Below are positions 45,345 to 54,669 of a DNA stretch of 64,000 nucleotides, in pieces; within the stretch, counting starts at the first letter, position 1; every line of letters begins with the position of its first letter. Source of the stretch: Bradyrhizobium manausense (GTDB lineage: Bacteria; Pseudomonadota; Alphaproteobacteria; Rhizobiales; Xanthobacteraceae). A model generated the notes under the pieces. It saw only the letters and a list, made by a program, of their open reading frames with translations. It searched no databases and was not told the DNA's origin. Both the position numbers and the translations under genes were made by a program. The stretch is taken from positions 1-64,000 of the forward strand of contig NZ_JAFCKB010000022.1 of NCBI RefSeq assembly GCF_018130615.1, written 5' to 3'.

Positions 45345-46307
45345 ATGCCAGATCAGATGCGCAGCTATCTCGACTTCGAAAAGCCCGTCGCCGAGCTCGA
45401 CTCCAAGGTCGACGAGCTCAGGACGCTTGCGGCCTCCGGCACCGACATCGCCGAAGAGATCGGACGGATCGAGGACAAGGCGGCGCAGGCGCTGGCCGAC
45501 CTCTATCTCAACCTGACGCCGTGGCAGAAGACGCTGGTCGCGCGGCACCCGCAGCGGCCGCATTTCAACGACTTCATCAAGGGCCTGATCACCGAATTCA
45601 CCCCGCTCGCCGGCGACCGCAAGTTCGGCGAGGACGAGGCGCTGGTCGCAGGCTTCGGCCGTTTCCGCGGCGAAGCCATCTGCGTGATGGGCCAGGAAAA
45701 GGGCGATTCCACCGAGAGCCGGATCAAGCACAATTTCGGCATGGCGCGGCCCGAGGGCTACCGCAAATGCGTGCGGCTGATGGAGATGGCCGAGCGGTTC
45801 GGCCTTCCCGTGCTGTCGCTGGCCGATTCCGCCGGCGCCTATCCCGGCATCGGCGCCGAGGAGCGCGGCCAGGCCGAAGCCATCGCGCGCTCGACCGATG
45901 CCTGCATGGCGCTGACCGTGCCGAACGTCGCCATCATCACCGGCGAGGGCATGTCGGGCGGCGCCATCGCGATCACCACCGCCAACAAGGTCTTGATGCT
46001 GGAGCACGCGATCTACAGCGTGATCTCGCCCGAGGCCGCCTCCTCCATCCTCTGGCGTGACGGCAGCAAGGCGCAGGAAGCCGCCAACAACATGAAGATC
46101 ACCGCCCAGGACATGCTCCGCTTCGGGGTGATCGACCAGATCCTGAAGGAGCCGGTCGGCGGCGCCCACCGCGACCCCGCCGCCATGATCGCCACCACGG
46201 GCGACGCGATCGCCAAGGCGTTTGACGAGCTCCGCGGCTTGGACGGCGACGCCATCCGCAAGCAGCGCCGGCAGAAATTCCTCGATATCGGCCGGAAACT
46301 GGGCTGA
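45345..46307 (+). CDS. accA: Acetyl-CoA carboxylase carboxyltransferase subunit alpha
   Basis: A 320-residue subunit, catalysing transfer of the carboxyl group from biotin to acetyl-CoA together with AccD (elsewhere). 'MRSYLDFEKPVAELDSKVDE' and the glycine-rich 'SGGAIAITTANKVLMLEHAI' are typical. The ATG at 45345 is chosen since the family begins there; the longer frame upstream would add 36 unrelated residues. The gap to xerD is 179 bases, with no gene. Confidence 0.96.
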   Translation: MPDQMRSYLDFEKPVAELDSKVDELRTLAASGTDIAEEIGRIEDKAAQALADLYLNLTPWQKTLVARHPQRPHFNDFIKGLITEFTPLAGDRKFGEDEALVAGFGRFRGEAICVMGQEKGDSTESRIKHNFGMARPEGYRKCVRLMEMAERFGLPVLSLADSAGAYPGIGAEERGQAEAIARSTDACMALTVPNVAIITGEGMSGGAIAITTANKVLMLEHAIYSVISPEAASSILWRDGSKAQEAANNMKITAQDMLRFGVIDQILKEPVGGAHRDPAAMIATTGDAIAKAFDELRGLDGDAIRKQRRQKFLDIGRKLG

Positions 46308-46641
46308 TTCTGTTCATTTCCTGTCATTCCGGGGCGCCCGAACGGCGAACCCGGAATCTCGAGGTTCCGGGTCTGGTCCTTCGGACCATCCCGGAACGAC
46401 GCACCGGTAACCCCGTATTAACCCTTTTTTTGCCCAAATCGGCGATCTCAGTACTGGTTCGACTGCAAAGTCCAAGTTCCGGCCCAGTTTAAGTCTCTGT
46501 TGACCACGCCGTCTCGCCAACGGGCTCGTGATCCCCGGTCGGGTTGCGACCCCAAGGTGCGGAGGTTAGAATTTTAATCAATGGCTTCAGGGCATAAGCG
46601 CTGGGGCTTGGTCTGAGAAAGTCCGGTTCTCCGGTCAGGCC
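46308..46641. repeat. Intergenic region with REP-like repeat (46323-46400)
   Basis: GTCATTCCGGGGCGCC and CATCCCGGAACGAC mark the ends of a repeat made of nested dyads (CCCGGAATCTCGAGGTTCCGGG at the core, GGTCCTTCGGACC beside it). It directly follows accA and may also end its mRNA. From 46401 to 46641 nothing coding is seen. Confidence 0.7.
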
Positions 46642-48204
46642 ATGCCCGAGAGATTGGGGTTCGCGCTCCTTGCCCGGCACGTTGTGGGGTCCATCTTGAA
46701 TTCTCGTTCGCTTGCTCGCGCGCTCTTGGCTTCGGTTGCGCTTGCCCTCAGCGTTGTGCTGGCCGGCTGCGATACCGATCAGGTGTCGCTGGCGACCAAC
46801 GCCAAGGCCAACCAGCCGGTCTCGCCGAAGCTCGTCGCCGCGATGGGCGAGAAGGACATGGATCTGCAGTCGCCGATCCTGATCCGCCTGTTCAAGCAGG
46901 AGGCCGAGCTCGAGATCTGGAAGCAGACCCGCAGCGGCCAGTTCGCGCTGCTCAAGACCTATCCGATCTGCCGCTGGTCGGGCGATTTGGGTCCGAAGGT
47001 GCGCGAAGGCGACCGCCAGGCGCCGGAAGGATTCTACTCGATCAACCCGAGCCAGATGAATCCGCAATCGGCTTATTACCTCTCGTTCAACACCGGCTTC
47101 CCCAACGCGTTCGACAAGGCGCTTGGCCGCACCGGCTCGCAGCTGATGGTGCACGGCGATTGCTCCTCGCGCGGCTGCTACGCCATGACCGACGAGCAGA
47201 TCGCGGAGATCTATTCGCTGGGGCGCGAGTCCTTCTTCGGCGGCCAGAAGGCGTTCCAGTTCCAGGCGTATCCGTTCCGGATGACGCCGGTGAACATGGC
47301 CAAGCACCGCAACAATCCGAACATGGCCTTCTGGAAGATGATCAAGGAAGGCTATGATCATTTCGAGGTGACGCGGCAGGAGCCGAAGGTCGATTTCTGC
47401 GAGAAGAAGTACGTGTTCGATGCGGCACGCGCGCCTGATGCGAAGCGCGATCCCGTGTTCGACGCCTCGGCCAAGTGCCCGGCCTATATCGTCCCCGAGG
47501 ACGTCGCCAGCGCCGTGCGCGAGAAGGAGCAGCGCGACGAGGCCGAGTACAGCAAGCTGGTCGCCAAGGGCACGCCGGTGGCGCGTATGAACACCGGCAT
47601 CGACGGCGGCATGAACAAGATCTTCGCCGCCAAGATTCCGGAGGGCTCGACCGGCCTGTCGGAAGGCGCCGAAGGCAACACGCTGCAGATGCTGGCGATG
47701 TCGAAGGCGCCGGGCACGATCCCCGGCACCGTCAATCCGCCGAAGCCGAACCTCGAGCCGACCGCAACCGCCCCGCAGGCAGAGCCGGTCGTCGCCGTCA
47801 GCGCGCCCGCGACCAACACCCGCGTCGCCTCGGCGCAGCCTGCCGAGAAGTCGGGCTTCTTCTCGAACCTTGGCCGCAAGATGGGATTCGGCACCGCCGA
47901 CACGACGGCGACAACGCCGCCGCCGCAAGCGACCGCATCGGTGGCCCCCGCCGCGACGCCGCCTACCGCAGCATCCAGGCTGAAGGCGGCCGTGACGCGC
48001 TTCGTGCCCGGCCACCACGATACCGCGAAGGACAAGCCGGCCGTTGCCGCAAAACCCGCCGAGCCTGCGAAGCCCGCCGAGACCAAGGTCGCGGCGACGC
48101 GCCCCCCGCTGAAGCCGTCGGTGAACGATGGCGCGCAAATGGCCGGCGCAGCGCCGGTGGTGTCGTCGAACTCGTTCGACAGCCGCTTTGGCGCGGTGAA
48201 GTAA
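46642..48204 (+). CDS. L,D-transpeptidase (YafK-like) lipoprotein
   Basis: A 520-residue protein. A lipobox ('VVLAGC', Cys43) suggests lipid anchoring. The L,D-transpeptidase (YkuD) domain spans about 75-185, with His171 and catalytic Cys179 in 'VHGDCSSRGCYAM', so peptidoglycan cross-linking or lipoprotein attachment is likely. The C-terminal 200 residues are Pro/Ala/Thr-rich and disordered. Start is uncertain: ATG 46642 with GGTCAGGCC upstream, or TTG 46696, which gives a shorter signal. A long minus-strand frame over the same DNA is a shadow. Confidence 0.85.
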   Translation: MPERLGFALLARHVVGSILNSRSLARALLASVALALSVVLAGCDTDQVSLATNAKANQPVSPKLVAAMGEKDMDLQSPILIRLFKQEAELEIWKQTRSGQFALLKTYPICRWSGDLGPKVREGDRQAPEGFYSINPSQMNPQSAYYLSFNTGFPNAFDKALGRTGSQLMVHGDCSSRGCYAMTDEQIAEIYSLGRESFFGGQKAFQFQAYPFRMTPVNMAKHRNNPNMAFWKMIKEGYDHFEVTRQEPKVDFCEKKYVFDAARAPDAKRDPVFDASAKCPAYIVPEDVASAVREKEQRDEAEYSKLVAKGTPVARMNTGIDGGMNKIFAAKIPEGSTGLSEGAEGNTLQMLAMSKAPGTIPGTVNPPKPNLEPTATAPQAEPVVAVSAPATNTRVASAQPAEKSGFFSNLGRKMGFGTADTTATTPPPQATASVAPAATPPTAASRLKAAVTRFVPGHHDTAKDKPAVAAKPAEPAKPAETKVAATRPPLKPSVNDGAQMAGAAPVVSSNSFDSRFGAVK

Positions 48205-48231
48205 CGGGCGGCGTTTCGCTCGCCCGCCCAT

Positions 48232-48919
<688 letters not shown>

Positions 48920-48927
<8 letters not shown>

Positions 48928-49654
48928 GGCGCAGATAGATCTCCTGGACGGATGTGTTGGCCTGGATCTCGGACACGGTGCCTGATGCCAGCACCTTGCC
49001 CTGGTCGAGCACGGTCAACCGATCGCAGATGTCGCGGATGAAATCGAGATCGTGCTCGACGATGACGAGAGAGCAATGTTCTTTGATCGGCTGCAGCAGT
49101 TCGCCGGTGACGCGGCGCTCCTCCAGGCTCATGCCGCCGGTCGGCTCGTCGAGCAGCAACAGCTTCGGCTTGCCCGCAAGCGCCATCGCGATCTCCAGCC
49201 ATTGCTGCTGGCCGTGCGACAGCGCGGCCGCCGCATCGAACGCGCGGTTCGCAAGACGGAATTGCGTCAGCATGGTCATGACCTGATCGTGCAGCAGCCT
49301 GCGCGTGCGCGAGAGCACGAGATCGAGCAGCGAGGATTGCGCCTGCAGCGCGAGCAGGATGTTGTCGTAGAGCGTCAGCGACGGTAGCACGCTCGTGATC
49401 TGGAATTTCAGGCTCATGCCGGCCCGCGCGCGCTCGGTCGGCGTGAAGGCGGTGATGTCGGTGTTGACGAAGGAGACCCTGCCCTGCGTCGGCACCTCGG
49501 CGCCGGCGATGCACTTCATCAGCGTGCTCTTGCCGGAGCCGTTCGGGCCGATCAGGCCGTGAAACTCGTTCTCGCCGACGGTGAGCGCGGCGCCGTCGAG
49601 GGCGGTGAGCTTGCCGAAGATCTTCGAGATGCCCGCGGCTTCAAGGAGCGGCAT
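48920..49654 (-). CDS. ABC transporter ATP-binding protein (LivG/UrtD-like)
   Basis: A 244-residue ATPase: Walker A 'GPNGSGKSTLMKCIAG', signature 'LSHGQQQWLEIAMALAG' and Walker B 'LLLLDEPTGGMSLEERR'. The 'SHGQQQWLEIAM' form of the signature is typical of UrtD-like proteins. It overlaps the LivM gene by 14 bases and the LivF gene by 8, so the three are tightly coupled. Confidence 0.92.
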
Positions 49655-50732
49655 TTTTCTTCCCCTTGATCTTGGTACCGAAGCTGCCGACCCGCTCGCG
49701 CTCGCCGAGGACGAAACTGATCAGGCCGAGCGGCCGGAACAGGATCACGAGCAGAAGCAATACTCCCAGAATGATCGGCCAGATGTCGCGATAATTGTCC
49801 GACAGCCAGAAGCTGACGCCTTCGACGATGACGGTGCCTATGACGGCCCCGATCAGCGTGCCGGAGCCGCCGAACAGCACGTAGAGCACCACTTGCGTCG
49901 AGACCACGACGCCGACCATGTTGGGCCACACAAAGCCCTCGTGGAACGCGTAGAGGCTGCCGGCAAGACCTGCAATGGCGCCGCCAATCGCGAAGATGAT
50001 CGCCTTGAGGTGCTGCGCCTTGTAGCCGAAGAAGGCGATGCGCTGCTCGTTCTCGCGCAGGCCTGCGAGCGCGAGGCCAAACTGCGAGCGCACCAGGAAG
50101 CGGCAGAGCAGATAGACGACGACGAGAATGCCGAGCACGAGATAATAGAACCCCGGCCCTTCCGAGAATTCGTAGCCGCCGAGCGTCATCGGCGCGATCG
50201 AGGGAATGCCGTTCTGACCGCCGAGATAGTACCAGCCGCGCGCGAGGCGATCGGCGGCGTAGGAGCCGGTCAAGGTGCCGAGCGACACAAAGATCACGCT
50301 GGAGGGATGCCGGCCCAGCAGCAGGAAGCCGCCGAGCAGCAGCGCGAAGGTGAGGCCGATCAGCGTGCCCGCCGGCAATACCAGAAAGATGTTGGTGATG
50401 TCCAAGTCGCGCGCGAGCAGCGCGACGCCATAGCCGGCCGAGCCGAAGAACAGGGCCTGGCCGAAGCTCATGATGCCGGCATAGCCCCAGACCAGATCGA
50501 ACGACAGCGCGAACAGCGCAAGAATGACCACACGCGTTGCGAACACCGTGAGGTAGTCTTGCAGCACCAGCGGCGCGATGAGCGCGGCGACAAGCACCAC
50601 GCCCTCCACGATCGGCAGGACTCTTCGTGCCGACGATCGCTCGGCCGTTGTACTCTCGGCGACCGAAACGTCCGTCTCACCCCCGACGTCGGCGTGGACG
50701 GCCTGTCTAGCTGCACCCATGGATTTCAGCAT
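49641..50732 (-). CDS. ABC transporter permease (LivM/UrtC-like)
   Basis: A 363-residue permease with about ten hydrophobic helices after a polar N-terminus of ~35 residues. 'DLVWGYAGIMSFGQALFFGS' and 'GLRENEQRIAFFGYKAQHLK' are the diagnostic LivM segments (the latter is the coupling region that contacts the ATPase). It forms the channel with the LivH protein encoded two genes upstream. Preceded by a short REP hairpin at 50765-50786. Confidence 0.92.
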   Translation of the reverse strand: MLKSMGAARQAVHADVGGETDVSVAESTTAERSSARRVLPIVEGVVLVAALIAPLVLQDYLTVFATRVVILALFALSFDLVWGYAGIMSFGQALFFGSAGYGVALLARDLDITNIFLVLPAGTLIGLTFALLLGGFLLLGRHPSSVIFVSLGTLTGSYAADRLARGWYYLGGQNGIPSIAPMTLGGYEFSEGPGFYYLVLGILVVVYLLCRFLVRSQFGLALAGLRENEQRIAFFGYKAQHLKAIIFAIGGAIAGLAGSLYAFHEGFVWPNMVGVVVSTQVVLYVLFGGSGTLIGAVIGTVIVEGVSFWLSDNYRDIWPIILGVLLLLVILFRPLGLISFVLGERERVGSFGTKIKGKKNAAP

Positions 50733-50764
50733 TCCGAATTAAGCACCTTGTGGCGGTCTCTTCG

Positions 50765-50786
50765 CCTCTCCCCAGCGGGGGGAGGT
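50765..50786. repeat. Short REP hairpin in the amide operon
   Basis: CCTCTCCCC at 50765-50773 pairs with GGGGGGAGG at 50777-50785 with an AGC loop. It resembles the ACCTCTCCCCAGCGGGGAG unit at 27003. It separates the binding-protein gene from the LivM gene and could stabilise the upstream mRNA segment. Confidence 0.7.
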
Positions 50787-50794
50787 GAAGAAAG

Positions 50795-52009
50795 TTAGCA
50801 TTCCTTGGGATCGACCAGGCCCTCGCTGCGCGCGACGATCTCGTAGTTCCCGGCCTTGGCGACTGCGGTATACATCTTCATCTTGCAGTGCCGCTTGCCC
50901 GGCACCATCTCGGCCGGTCCGCCCGGACCTTCGGCGATCTTGGCATGGTCGAGCGCAGCGGCGACCGACTCGCGGTCGATCTTGCCGGCTTCCTTGACGG
51001 CGGCTTCCCACAGCTTCAGGCCGCGATAGGTGCCGGTCGCCGCGCTGCCGGCCGCGAACAGGAAGTTGCCCGGAAAATCCTTCTCGTAAGCCGCCTGAAG
51101 TTTCGCGTCGAACGGACTTTCCTTGGTTAGCACCTTGAAGTAGTCGAGGCAGCTCGCAAGTCCCTCGATCTCGTTGGCCTGATTGATGTTGAGCGTGTTC
51201 TCGTCATAGTAGACACAGGCGAGACGCCCGCCGTTCTTGAGGAAGCCCGCTTCATAGAGCTGCTTGAAGAACGGGCCGACGCCGGGCGGAATGACGGTGT
51301 TGAAGACGACGTCGACCTTGTTGGAGATGATGCGGTTGACGGTCGCGGAGAAGTCGATCTGGTCGAGCGGATAGTATTCTTCGAACACGACCTCGCCGCC
51401 GTTGGATTCGATCACCTTGCGGGCATAGACATTGAGCGTGTGCGGCCAGACGTAGTTGGCGCTCGGCAACGCGAACTTCTTGCCGCCGTTCTTGATCAGC
51501 CACGGGATGAACTCGTCGCATTGCTGCGCCGGCGTCGGCCCGGTGCAGAACAAATAGGGCGTGCACTCCCTGCCCTCATAGAGCTGCGGATAGATGTAGA
51601 GCGTCTTGCCGCGCGCCACGATCGGATCCTTGATCGCGTTGCGCATCGACGAGGTGATACCACCCAGCACCATGTCGACCTTGTCGCGCTGGATCAACTT
51701 GCGCACGTTGCCGACGGCCACCGATTCGTTCGACGCGGTGTCCTCGATATAGAGCTCGAGCGGACGGCCGAGCAGGCCGCCCGCCGCATTGATCTCCTTG
51801 ATCACCATCTTGGCGACATTGGCGTCGGCATTGCCGGCATAGGCGATGGGGCCGGTGAGGTCGGTCGCGATACCGACCTTGATCGGAGCTTCGGCCGCGT
51901 TGGCCCAGGGCGCCGGGATCACCCAGCTGCCGACGCCGGTCGCGACCGCGCCGGAGGCGAAGGCAAAATTGGACAGAAAACGGCGGCGTGAGAGCTGACG
52001 ATCGAACAT
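50795..52009 (-). CDS. ABC transporter substrate-binding protein, amide/urea type
   Basis: A 404-residue periplasmic protein with a Tat signal ('LSRRRFLSNFAFASGAVATG' then 'PAPWANAAEA'), followed by 'PIKVGIATDLTGPIAYAGNA'. The mature part resembles UrtA/FmdD/AmiC-type binding proteins ('SANYVWPHTLNVYARKVIES', 'YPQLYEGRECTPYLFCTG'). It should feed the LivH-LivM transporter of this operon. The ATG at 52009 is preferred over a longer frame; GAGGGGT lies upstream. It sits between LivH and LivM, which is an unusual gene order. Confidence 0.9.
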   Translation of the reverse strand: MFDRQLSRRRFLSNFAFASGAVATGVGSWVIPAPWANAAEAPIKVGIATDLTGPIAYAGNADANVAKMVIKEINAAGGLLGRPLELYIEDTASNESVAVGNVRKLIQRDKVDMVLGGITSSMRNAIKDPIVARGKTLYIYPQLYEGRECTPYLFCTGPTPAQQCDEFIPWLIKNGGKKFALPSANYVWPHTLNVYARKVIESNGGEVVFEEYYPLDQIDFSATVNRIISNKVDVVFNTVIPPGVGPFFKQLYEAGFLKNGGRLACVYYDENTLNINQANEIEGLASCLDYFKVLTKESPFDAKLQAAYEKDFPGNFLFAAGSAATGTYRGLKLWEAAVKEAGKIDRESVAAALDHAKIAEGPGGPAEMVPGKRHCKMKMYTAVAKAGNYEIVARSEGLVDPKEC

Positions 52010-52013
52010 ATGA

Positions 52014-52871
52014 TTAAACCCCTCTTCCAGCGATGAGGCCCTGCGGCCGGAATTTGATGAAGGCAATGGCGAGAACGAAGACGAGGACATCGGCGACCAC
52101 GGGCGCCATGACCCAGGGCAGCGCGGCGCTGAGCGTGCCGATCACGCCAGCGCCGGCGACGGGGCCGATAAAGGAGCCGACACCGCCGACCATGACGGCG
52201 ACAAAGCCCTGGATCAGGAAGCGGATGCCGAGATCGGCGTAGAGGCTGAACACCGGCACGATCAGCGCGCCGGCAAGCCCGGCGAGCGCAGACCCGAAGG
52301 CAAAGGTAGCGCCGTACATCAGAGGCGTGGAAATGCCCGAGGCCCGCGCCAGCGACGGATTCTCCAGCGTGGCGCGCATGCGCAAGCCAAAGCTGGTGCG
52401 CGACAGCAGAAGATAACAGCCGGCCATCACCAGGATCGTGATGACGATGATGGTGAAGCGCCACGCCGAAATGTGCATGGTACCGAGGTCGATCGAACCG
52501 CCGATCGGCTCGGGCACGGTGAGATAGAAGCCGCCGATCAGCCCGCGCACGGATTCGCGGATGATCAGGCCGAGCGCGTAAGTGCCAAGCATCGCCACGA
52601 TCGGCGCGGCGTAGAAGCGGCGAATGATCAGCGCTTCCAACACGAAGCCGAGTGCGCCAACCACAAACGGCGCCGCGACCATGCCGGCCCAGATGGGCAG
52701 GCCCTTGGCGTAGGCAAGATAGGTGACGTAGGCCCCGAGCAGGACGAACTCACCCTGCGCGAAGTTGAAGATCCCCATCATGCTGGCGATGATCCCGAGC
52801 CCCAGCACGATCAGGACGATGATCGCGCCAAAGCTCAGGATCTCGAATGCCGCGACGAACGCGTTAGCCAT
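52014..52871 (-). CDS. ABC transporter permease (LivH/UrtB-like)
   Basis: A 285-residue permease with about eight helices. 'MMGIFNFAQGEFVLLGAYVT' (the LivH signature), 'LRMRATLENPSLARASGIST' (ATPase coupling) and 'GFVAVMVGGVGSFIGPVAGA' are all present. It pairs with the LivM protein. It ends 4 bases before the binding-protein start, showing operon continuity. Confidence 0.93.
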   Translation of the reverse strand: MANAFVAAFEILSFGAIIVLIVLGLGIIASMMGIFNFAQGEFVLLGAYVTYLAYAKGLPIWAGMVAAPFVVGALGFVLEALIIRRFYAAPIVAMLGTYALGLIIRESVRGLIGGFYLTVPEPIGGSIDLGTMHISAWRFTIIVITILVMAGCYLLLSRTSFGLRMRATLENPSLARASGISTPLMYGATFAFGSALAGLAGALIVPVFSLYADLGIRFLIQGFVAVMVGGVGSFIGPVAGAGVIGTLSAALPWVMAPVVADVLVFVLAIAFIKFRPQGLIAGRGV

Positions 52872-53003
52872 GCGCCAGAGCCTTTCCGGCTCCGATGAAA
52901 TCGGAACCGGGCTCCTTGCATTGACGCGTTTTCTTGACGCGATCCGGTGTCCACGTCACTCGAAAACGCTCTGGTACCCCGCCCGTCTGCATCACCACCC
53001 CGC

Positions 53004-54518
53004 TCACATCGTCTTCCAGTCGCCGATCTGCTCGAAGGCATGCGCGGCGCGATAGATGGTGGATTCCTCGAACATGCGGCCGACCAGCATCAAGCCGACC
53101 GGCAGGCCGTCGACCATGCCGCAGGGCAGCGACATTGCGGGATGATGGGTGATGTCGAACGGCGCCGTGTTGGAGATCATCTCCAGCGCACGAGCGACAT
53201 AGTCCTCACGGCTGGCATTGGGCTCCGGCAGCTTGGTCGCCTTCATCGGCGTCGTCGGCATCAGCAGCAGATCATAATCCCTGAACGCCTTGTCGTAGGC
53301 CGCGGTCAGCCGTCGCGAGATGTTGAGCGCCTTGCCGTAGAAGCGTGGGCCGAAATTGTTGTTGATGTAGGTGCCGAGCATCATGAACAACTTCGTGGTC
53401 TCGGAGAGCGAGTCCGCTTGCCGGCGCCAGCCGCGATGAAAATCCATCAGTGAGGTCGAATAAAGATCGCCGCGGCTGAGCCCGTAGCCGTCGCCGAACA
53501 TCATGGTCTGGGTCAGCCCCTCGGTGCCGATGGGGGTCCAGATCGCGCCGCCCAGCAGGTGCATCGGGATCGACACCGTCTCCACGCTGGCGCCGAGATC
53601 CTTGAAGCGCTTCGCCGCCTCGCGCACGCTTTCGTTCACCGCAGCCTCTGCGCCGGGCTGCTCGAAGCCTTCCTTCAAGATGCCGATCTTCATGCCCTTG
53701 ACGCCCTGCCCGAGCGCCTTGGTGTATTCCTCCACCTTCGGCGCCTTGATGCGGGGATCGTAACCGTCGTCGCCGGCGAGCACTTCGAGCAGCAGTGCGT
53801 TGTCGGCGACCGTCGCGGTCATCGGGCCGGTATGGTCGACGTAGATCTCGATCGGCATGATCCCGGTATAGGGCACGAGGCCCCAGGTCGGTTTCATGCC
53901 GTAGATGCCGCAGAACGAGGACGGCATGCGGATCGAGCCGCCCTGATCGCCGCCGATCGCCATGTCGACTTCACCGAGCGCAACCACGACGCCCGAACCT
54001 GACGATGAGCCGCCGGCCGAGTAGCCCATCTTGTGCGGATTGTGCACCGGCCCGTAGGAGCCGGTGTGACTGCCGCCGGACAGGCAGAAGTGCTCGCAAT
54101 GCACCTTGCCGGCGATCTCGGCGCCGGCATCCAACATGCGCGTGACGATGGTGGCGTCGAAATCGGGCACATAGCCTTCCAGCGTCGACGAGCCGTTGGT
54201 CATGGGTACGCCGGCCAGCATGATGTTGTCCTTCAGGGCGACCGTCTTGCCCTTGAGCTTGCCGCTGGCAGCACCCTTCACGGTCGATTTGCGATACCAG
54301 GCATTGCGAGGGTTCTCTTCCGCAGACGGCCGATAGCCGGGTGTGCGCGGGTACTTCACCTCCGGAACCTCGTCGGGCATCGCGGCGACCAGATTGTAAG
54401 CCTCGATCGAGCCCTGCATCAGGCCGCGGAACGAAGCGACGTCATCGTCGGTCAGCGCGAGGCCGCACTGCTCGGCGACGCTGCGAAGTTGGGCTGGCGT
54501 GGGAAGGACAACTGTCAC
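53004..54518 (-). CDS. Amidase (amidase signature family)
   Basis: A 504-residue enzyme of the Ser-cisSer-Lys amidase family. Lys is in 'VALKDNIMLAGVPMTNGS', the cis-Ser in 'YSAGGSSSGSGVVVALG' and the nucleophilic Ser in 'IGGDQGGSIRMPSSF'. The extra N-terminal helical part (about 80 residues) is like the Rhodococcus enantioselective amidase. It hydrolyses an amide to acid and ammonia; the substrate is unknown. The start is GTG 54518, with AGGAGAGCGCC right before it; a longer frame reads into the leader region. It lies in an operon with an amide-type transporter, so imported amide is the likely substrate. Confidence 0.93.
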   Translation of the reverse strand: MTVVLPTPAQLRSVAEQCGLALTDDDVASFRGLMQGSIEAYNLVAAMPDEVPEVKYPRTPGYRPSAEENPRNAWYRKSTVKGAASGKLKGKTVALKDNIMLAGVPMTNGSSTLEGYVPDFDATIVTRMLDAGAEIAGKVHCEHFCLSGGSHTGSYGPVHNPHKMGYSAGGSSSGSGVVVALGEVDMAIGGDQGGSIRMPSSFCGIYGMKPTWGLVPYTGIMPIEIYVDHTGPMTATVADNALLLEVLAGDDGYDPRIKAPKVEEYTKALGQGVKGMKIGILKEGFEQPGAEAAVNESVREAAKRFKDLGASVETVSIPMHLLGGAIWTPIGTEGLTQTMMFGDGYGLSRGDLYSTSLMDFHRGWRRQADSLSETTKLFMMLGTYINNNFGPRFYGKALNISRRLTAAYDKAFRDYDLLLMPTTPMKATKLPEPNASREDYVARALEMISNTAPFDITHHPAMSLPCGMVDGLPVGLMLVGRMFEESTIYRAAHAFEQIGDWKTM

Positions 54519-54600
54519 GGCGCTCTCCTGAAGCTTCTTGAAACGAATGTTGGGCGCGACCGCCCCGGCGCGACGCACCACCGGCCTCGCTGAAACATTC

Positions 54601-54626
54601 AAAACGGAAATATTTTCCTTTTCAAG
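54601..54626 (-). promoter_or_regulatory. Leader dyad upstream of the amidase gene
   Basis: In the 151-base gap between the AmiC-like and amidase genes the minus strand reads GGAAA-ATA-TTTCC (54618-54606), flanked by TTGAAAA on one side and GTTTTGAA on the other. A T run follows the hairpin, as in a weak terminator. In Pseudomonas the ami leader is controlled by antitermination; a similar mechanism here is only a possibility. Confidence 0.4.
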
Positions 54627-54669
54627 TATTATTTTGCGCTTGGCGCGCCTCGCGAAATGCCCGCGCGAG

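Noticed and set aside
46489-48231. 580-codon minus-strand frame over the L,D-transpeptidase gene
   Set aside because: The plus strand has a lipobox and the YkuD catalytic motif; the minus frame is Arg/Gly/His-rich without any recognisable domain.
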